Positions 57,790-64,000 of a stretch of DNA of 64,000 bases are shown one piece after another. The stretch comes from Molossus alvarezi. Its lineage: Eukaryota > Chordata > Mammalia > Chiroptera > Molossidae. The translations under genes and the position numbers were made by a program. The notes beneath the pieces are model-generated. The model worked only from the letters and a program-made list of their open reading frames with translations, did not search any database and was not told the DNA's origin. Position 1 is the stretch's first letter, and every line of letters starts with the position of its first letter. The DNA is taken from contig CM073905.1 of the NCBI GenBank assembly GCA_037176705.1, positions 28,800,986-28,864,985 of the forward strand. Reading direction: 5' to 3'.

Positions 57790-58200
57790 GAGGTCAGAGG
57801 ACATGTTTCAAGCCTGCCTCTATCTAATTCCTAGTTGTGTCAGCTCAGGCGAGTGGCTTCGCCTTTCTGAACCTCAGATCATAGTCCTGACTTCACAGGG
57901 TGATGGTGCGGGCTTTGTGAGGTGATATCAGCGAGGGCAGTACTGGTACCTGGTAATCTCTCGGTAAACAATAACAATGACTGCCCTGGCCGGTTTGGCT
58001 CAGCGGTTAGAGCGTCCAGAGAGTCCAGGGTTCGGTTCCCTCTGAGGGCACGTGCCTCGGTTGCAGTTTGTCTCAGGCCCTGGTTGGGGTCGTGTGGGTG
58101 GCGACCGTCTCTCTCACATCGATCTTTCTCTCTCTCTCTTCCTCCCTCTCTCCCTCCTGCTCTATCTGAAGATAAATGCAAAAATGTCCTTCTGATCCAC
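57790..58200 (+). mobile_element. MIR followed by a Ves SINE (57982-58190)
   Basis: MIR: CCTTTCTGAACCTCAGATC. The SINE lost about 10 bp in the tRNA head (AGAGCGTCCAGAGAG). Confidence 0.8.
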
Positions 58201-58319
58201 TCTGTTAGCCAAAGGATTCAAGGTGGGAACCCCTCGAAAGGGGCAGGACAGGAGAGCAGGGAAAGAGCTGGTCCTGCTCTCCGAGAGGCAGTGGAGGGCA
58301 TGATGGCGAGACCAGCCTG

Positions 58320-58545
58320 GAGCATAGAGAGGGGCCTGGATTAAAGTTCTGCTCTTACTCTAATCCGCCATGACCTTGGCCAAGTGGTAGTACTTCTTTG
58401 AACCTCAGTCCTCATCTGTAAAATGGAGATAATAATAATTATACATGCATCATAGTTATCTAACGAGTAGATGAAATAGCACAGAAGTGCTTGCCCTGCA
58501 ATGAGAACTCATAAACAACCGTGATTGTTATTATTACTTGAGGCC
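58320..58545 (+). mobile_element. MIR
   Basis: CTCATCTGTAAAATGGAGATAATAATAATT. Confidence 0.9.
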
Positions 58546-58670
58546 TAATGTGTGTACCACAATATTTACCTAGTTGTTCATTCCACCAAGATTTATAAAG
58601 TGCCTACTATGTGCCAGCCATACAGTATGGAACAAGAAGGAAATAGTCCTTACTTTTAAGAAGCTTATGA

Positions 58671-59171
58671 GCCCTGGCAGGTTTGGCTTAGCGGTTGAGC
58701 GTCGGCCTGAGGACCAGAGAGTCCCAGGTTCCGTTCCCGCTAAGGCCACGTACCTCGGTTGCAGTTTGTCCCCGGCCCTGGTTGTGGTCATGTGGGTGGC
58801 AACAACTCGGTGTGTCTCTCTCACGTCGATGTTTCTCTCTCTCTTCCTCCCTCTCTCCCTCCTGCTCTATCTGAAGATACATGCAAAAAAAAAAAAGAAG
58901 AAGCCCTGGCCAGTTTGGCTCAGCGGTTAGAGCGTCGGCCTGCGGTCCGGAGAGACCCGGGTTCGGTTCCCGCTAAGGGCGCGTACCTCGGTTGCAGTTT
59001 GTCCCCGGACCTGGTTGGTCGTGAGGGTGGCAGCCACTCGATGTGTCCCTTTCACATCGATGTTTCTCTCTCTCTCTCTCTCTTCCTCTCTCTCCCTCCC
59101 ACTCTATCTGTACAAAAAATGGAAAAATGTCCTCGGGTGAGGATAAAAAAAATAAAAATAAAAAGAAGAAG
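58671..59171 (+). mobile_element. Tandem pair of Ves SINEs
   Basis: Copies 58671-58895 and 58903-59165. AAGAAGCTTATGA at 58658-58670 and 59172-59184 brackets the pair, so the second landed in the first one's A tail. Confidence 0.94.
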
Positions 59172-59289
59172 AAGAAGCTTATGACCTAGAGATACACAGA
59201 CATTAACCAAGCTACACACACACGGTGGCAAGTGCTACAGGTGGAAAAGAAATGATGAAAAGGCAAAGGACTAAAGAACCAGAGAAGTG

Positions 59290-59547
59290 CCCTGGCCGGT
59301 TTGGCTCAGCGGTTAGAGCATCGGCCTGCGGTCTGGAGAGACCCGGGTTCGGTTCCCGCTAAGGGCACGTACCTCGGTTGCAGTTTGTCCCCGGCCCTGG
59401 TTGGTCGTGCGGGTGGCAGCCACTCAATGTGTCCCTTTCATGTTGATGTTTCTCTCTCTCTCTCTCTCTCCCCTCTCTCTCCCTCCCACTCTAACTGTAC
59501 AAAAAATGGAAAAATGTCCTCGGGTGAGGATAAAAAAAAAAAAAAAG
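59290..59547 (+). mobile_element. Ves SINE, long type, near consensus
   Basis: 16 bp duplication AAGAACCAGAGAAGTG at 59274-59289 and 59548-59563; tail TCCTCGGGTGAGGAT. Confidence 0.96.
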
Positions 59548-60099
59548 AAGAACCAGAGAAGTGATTAGGGAAGGTCTCGCGGGGAAGTGACATTTATGCT
59601 GAAAACTGAATGATAAGGCAGTGACCAGGCACAGAAGGGACAGCAGAAAATACCAGTCAGGGAAGCATGATCAGGCTGGAGAAGGGTGCCCAGCCTAAGA
59701 CAAATGTTCTCTAGGATAAACAAAGGATGCCCAGGCTGGGCTAAGGGCAGGGTGCTCCAGACTGCTGAGAGAGTGCTCTGGGCAGCTCCGCGCTGTAGGA
59801 TGGTTGTTCCAGGCTAAAGGAGCCCCCGGCTGAGAAAAGGAGGGGTGTTTTCCAGTCTCTAAAAGGCCAGTTGATCAGAGGGAAGAAGGGAGGTAGGCAG
59901 AGGGAAGGGGAGATGAGGCTGGAGAGGCAGGGACCTGGTCATGCAGGGCTTATAGGCCACTGTAAGGGTTTGGATTTTGTTCTACCAGTGCAGGGAAGTC
60001 ACTGCAGGGTTATTATCTGGGGCAGAGGGCAACGGCAGTTTCTGGAAGATCTGCTATTACACTCATGTTGCTGAAGAAGTGGTGCCCAGACTTGTGTGG

Positions 60100-60380
60100 T
60101 GGACAAAAAGATGAAAATAAGTGACCGGATCCCGGAATGGTTTAGAATTTGCCTGTGTTCAAACCCCACCTTCCTGGTTCTTTGCTGTGTGACCTTAGGA
60201 TGTTATATGTCCTCTCTGAGTTTCCTCTTCTGTCAAGTGAAGATAATAAATGTAACCTACCTTAGTTTTGGGGAGAAGATTAAATGAGTCAATTAATGTA
60301 AATTGCTTAGCAAAGCACCTGGCATATTGTAAACATGCAATAAATGGTAATTATAGCTCCGACTCCTACTGCTATTGTTC
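60100..60380 (+). mobile_element. MIR
   Basis: TGCTGTGTGACCTTAGGATG and AAAGCACCTGGCATATTG. Confidence 0.8.
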
Positions 60381-60949
60381 TATTATGTCAGGTAGAGAGA
60401 GGTGGACCTGGTGACAGTTAATATATTTGACTCGAGTCCCAGGTAAAGCATTTAGTGCTATGCATGGAACATAATAGGCATTTAGTAGATATCTGTTGAA
60501 TGAATTAATGCACCTTTCACTTTCCATTTTTGATAACGGGGTTCCATCCTACATCAGTCAATCAACAATGGTTGAGCCTTAATATAGACCCAGCACCATG
60601 CCAGGCAGTAGAGGTAGGGCTATTGTTCGGTAGATGGGAAATACACAATTTGGCTGACATGGGTGCCCACTGGCTCTCCTTTGGGGAGTGCCCACTCCTC
60701 TCTTTCTGCTTTCCAATCCAGTTGAAATGCCAGTCTTCCCTTTCCTCTCTAACCTGCTGTACTCTCTCCCTCCCCTGAGCCTCCAAAGGTCTCCTAAGAT
60801 CCACATATTTGGCTTGATATAATGTGTCTCTTTACTGGAGCGTAAACTCCTCAAGAACTGGCAGCAAGTCTTGTTCAGGTTTAGATACCGCCAGAGTACC
60901 TGCCACGGTGGCAATGGCACATTTGATTCATTCAGTGGAAAGTGAAGAT

Positions 60950-61070
60950 GCAGAGATGGAGTCACTGAGTACTAGCTGTGTGACCTTGGGCAAGACACCT
61001 CTCTGTTTGGATCTCTTACGTTTCTCCACCTGTAAAGCAAGAAAGGGACATCGGTGCCTCTCCATGGCAG
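60950..61070 (+). mobile_element. MIR
   Basis: CTAGCTGTGTGACCTTGGGCAAG. Confidence 0.85.
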
Positions 61071-61311
61071 CTGTTCTCAACCTTTTGGAAATTGGGACAC
61101 TACTGATGGAATGACATTGCCATGTGACGTGCTTCCATGGGCATTCAGATAAGATAGCCTGAAGCTCTATATAACCCCAGCTCTCCTCTCCCCAGTCAGG
61201 AGCATGTCTGAAAGTCTGGGAGCAAGTGATGTTATTTATAGACATAACTTTGAATCCATTCTTCCTCATTTGTTTATTTCTTCTTCTTCCTTAATGAATG
61301 AATTTGTTTGT

Positions 61312-61342
61312 TTATTCATTCATTCATTCATTCATTCATCTA
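61312..61342. repeat. (ATTC)n
   Basis: About seven ATTC units joined to the T-rich SINE tail. Confidence 0.9.
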
Positions 61343-61349
61343 TTATTAT

Positions 61350-61598
61350 TATTATTTTTTATCCTCACCCAAGGACATTTTTGCACTTCAGATAGAGTAG
61401 GAGGGAGAGAGGGAGGAAGAGAGAGAGAGAGAGAAACATCAATGTGAGAGAGACACATCAACTGGCTGCCACCCACACAACCCTAATCGGAGCCGGTGAC
61501 AAACTGCAACCAAGGAATGTGCCCTCAGTGGGAACCGAACCCGGGACTCTCTGGTCTGTGGTCTGACGCTCCAACCGCTGAGCCAAATTGGCCAGGGA
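61350..61598 (-). mobile_element. Ves SINE, long type
   Basis: ATCCTCACCCAAGGAC hairpin; reverse head AAATTGGCCAGGG. Confidence 0.92.
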
Positions 61599-61859
61599 AA
61601 TTTTTACTATTATTAGTGACATGTCACATGTAACACACTAGGAAATTAGGACAGAATGCTGAAAACTGAAAACTAAGCTCTGAATTTGCTTCCAAAAAAG
61701 TTGATCTTTCCTGGTTTTCTAGCCCAGCCTTGGGGGTCCTGAGTGTGGACAGATTTCTCTGCTAAGGTGGTCAATAGATTCATAATGTAGCTTCTTTTCT
61801 TTGCCTGATTACTCTAGCCCCACTCTCTCATCCTATCCCCCCTGAAATTTTGTTATTTT

Positions 61860-62330
61860 GCCCAGCTGGTGTGGCTCAGTGGTTGAGCATTGACCCATGC
61901 ACCAAGAGGTCATCGATTCGATTCCTTATCAAAGCACATGCCCAGGTTGTGGACCTGATCCCCAGTGGGGGGCATGCAGGAGGCAGGCAATCAATGTTCT
62001 CTCTCATCGATGTTTCTCTCTCTCTCTCCCTCTCTCTCTAAAATCAATAAAGAGAAATTATTTAAATGTTGTCATTTTGCCATTTTAGTAAAGTATTATT
62101 CTTTTTTAAATTAAGCTATAGTTGCCCAGTTGGTGTGGCTCAGTGGTTGAGCGTCGACCCATGCACCAAGAGGTTACCGGTTCGATTCCTGGTCAGGGTA
62201 CATGCCCAGGTTCTTGGCCAAATCTCCAGTGTGGGGCATGCAGGAGACGACCAATTGATGTTCTTACTCATCAATATTTCTATCTATCTCTCTCTTCCCC
62301 TTCCTCTCTCTCTCAAATCAATAAAAATTA
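61860..62330 (+). mobile_element. Two Ves SINEs, AATAAA-tailed type
   Basis: 61860-62056 and 62123-62332, separated by about 65 bp of AT-rich DNA. AATTAAGCTATAGTT duplicates around the second. Confidence 0.92.
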
Positions 62331-62441
62331 TAATAAATTAAGCTATAGTTTACATAAAGTAGAATGCACACATTTTAGGTATACACACAGCTTGATGTAT
62401 TTTTATATATAACAACAACTCAGATTAAGTAAGGTACAGAC

Positions 62442-62967
62442 CTGTGCTGTTTACTACAGGCCCACTCATCACATGTGGCTACTGAATACTTGAAATGTGG
62501 CCAGACCGGCCTAAGAAGGACCATAAGCACAAATATAAATTGGATATGGAAAAATGTAAAATATATCATTAATAATCTTATAATGATTCCATGTTGAAAT
62601 CTAATATTTTGAATATATTACTAACATACATTTTACCTATTTCCCTTTTTTAAACTTTTTTCTCTTTATTGATTTTAGAGAGAGAGGAAGGGAGAGGGAG
62701 AGAGGGATAGAAACATCAATGAGAGAGAACATCGATTGATTGGCCGCCTTCTGCATGCCCCTCACTGGTGATCAGATCAACAACCTGGGCATGTGCCCTG
62801 ACTGGGAATCGAACCGGCAACCTCTTGGTGTGTGGGTAGATGCTCAACAACTGAGTCACACCAGCCGGGCTCCTTTTACTTTTTTTAAATGTGACTACTA
62901 GAAAATTTTAAATTACATAGATGATTTGAAGCTGTGCATTGCATCTTACTTCTATTGGACAGCGCTG
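62442..62967. mobile_element. hAT-Charlie MITE (MER58-like) split by a Ves SINE
   Basis: Left end CTGTGCTGTTTACTAC and right end TATTGGACAGCGCTG are imperfect inverted repeats, with GTGGCTACTGAATACTTGAAATG inside. The SINE is 62655-62873, minus. Confidence 0.75.
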
Positions 62968-62984
62968 GTATAGAACTTTTTTTT

Positions 62985-63230
62985 AATTTTTATCCTCACC
63001 CGAGGACATTTTTCCATTTTTTGTTCAGATAGAGCCGGAGGGAGAGAGAGGAAGAGAGAGAGAGAGAAACATCGACGTGAAGGGACACATCGAGTGGCTG
63101 CCACTCGCACGACCAACCAGGGCCGGGGACAAACTGCAACCGAGGTACGTGCCCTTAGCGGGAACCGAACCCGGGTCTCTCTGTACCGCAGGCCGACGCT
63201 CCAACCGCTGAGCCAAACCGGCCAGGGCTA
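62985..63230 (-). mobile_element. Ves SINE, long type, near consensus
   Basis: Hairpin TCCTCACCCGAGGA and an almost unmutated head. TAGAACTTTTTTT/TAGAACATTTTTA flanks. Confidence 0.95.
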
Positions 63231-63234
63231 GAAC

Positions 63235-63600
63235 ATTTTTATCTTCCAGAAAATTCTCTCTTGCTTTCCAGTCAATATCTGCTCCCCTTTTCCCAAAGAT
63301 AAACACTATTCTGAGTTTTCTCCCCACAGATTGATTTTGTCTATTTCAGAACTTCATAGCAATGGAATCATACAGTATGTGTATTTTTTGGTATCTGGCT
63401 TCTTTTGCTCAGCATAATGTTTTTGATATTCATTCGTGTATCAGTCATATGTTCCTTTTTATTTTTGCATAGTATTCCATTGTATACTGTATCATAGTTT
63501 ATCCATTCTCCCATTGATAGACATTTGGATTGTTTCCAGTTTCTATTATGAATAATGCTGCTATGACTCTTCCTGAAAAAAGTCTGTAGTCTTGTTCAAC
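63235..63600 (-). mobile_element. L1M fragment
   Basis: CATAGTATTCCATTGTATACTG and TCTGGCTTCTTTTGCTCAGC. Confidence 0.85.
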
Positions 63601-63639
63601 TTATTTTTACTGTTTTTTTGTTGTTGTTGTTTGTTTGTG

Positions 63640-63890
63640 TTTTTTTTTATCCTCACCTAGGATATTTTTCCATTTTTTGTACAGATAGAGTGGGAGGGAG
63701 AAAGAGGAAGGGAGAGAGAGAGAAACATCGATGTGAAAGGGACACATCGAGTGGCTGCCACCGGCACAACCAACCAGGGCCAGGGACAATCTGCAACTGA
63801 AGTACATGCCCTTAGCGGGAACCGAACCCGGGTCTCTCCGGACCACAGGCTGACGCTCTAACCGCTGAGCCAAACTGGCCAGGGCTACTG
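63640..63890 (-). mobile_element. Ves SINE, long type
   Basis: Reverse head AAACTGGCCAGGGC; TACTGTTTTTTT duplicates at both ends. Confidence 0.93.
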
Positions 63891-64000
63891 TTTTTTTTTT
63901 ATTGTTAAGATGAATCTATCCTCACAGAAAATATCCACACCCACACTAACACACAATATACACCCCACCCCTGCCATGTTAATGGTTTGATATTAAACCT

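Larger units (their letters stand above)
58565..60050 (-). mobile_element. L2 interrupted by three Ves SINEs
   Basis: L2 pieces 58565-58670, 59172-59289 and 59548-60050 read through (GTGCCTACTATGTGCCAGCC, CATGCAGGGCTTATAGGCCAC). Confidence 0.8.

Overview
The window is vertebrate, and almost certainly bat, nuclear DNA. It has small split nuclear genes for mitochondrial proteins, CpG-rich promoters and ancient mammalian repeats (MIR, L2, L1M, hAT-Charlie). It is also saturated with about 60 copies of the tRNA-derived chiropteran SINE family Ves. No HeliBat helitron ends were seen by eye, which leans away from Myotis-like vespertilionids and towards another Ves-carrying (yangochiropteran) lineage. 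The exact species cannot be read from the sequence.

Gene layout. Three genes lie in the first 16.3 kb, and all coding exons could be reconstructed. GATC (minus strand, four coding exons between 11014 and 517, 136 aa) is the C subunit of mitochondrial GatCAB amidotransferase. TRIAP1 (plus strand, exons 11111-11257 and 11861-11944, 76 aa) is a twin-CX9C intermembrane-space chaperone. COX6A1 (minus strand, exons 16241-16139, 15990-15848 and 14634-14551, 109 aa) is a cytochrome c oxidase subunit. GATC and TRIAP1 diverge from a 96 bp bidirectional promoter inside a CpG island. This order is the mirror image of human 12q24.31 (COX6A1-TRIAP1-GATC), so MSI1 is expected off the right end. All three products act in mitochondria, in tRNA-Gln charging, lipid-transfer chaperoning and respiration.

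From about 16.4 kb to 64 kb I find no protein-coding gene. This is intergenic DNA with one broken RPL41 retrocopy (21631-22052, minus), L1/L2/MIR/hAT fragments, microsatellites and nested Ves SINEs. Ves insertions are almost absent from 39.8-47.85 kb and 48.75-55.43 kb. Those blocks hold single-copy-looking DNA, a CpG-rich patch (50.56-50.92 kb) and SOX/POU-type motif candidates, so they are the best places to look for distal regulatory elements, plausibly of MSI1.

I found no novel multi-gene system. The most interesting observations concern the SINEs. One MIR target site took three successive retro-insertions (two SINEs and the RPL41 copy). A short, head-only polyadenylated Ves form recurs. 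The long Ves form carries a conserved 3' hairpin. A candidate SOX-POU composite site lies in the SINE-poor block.
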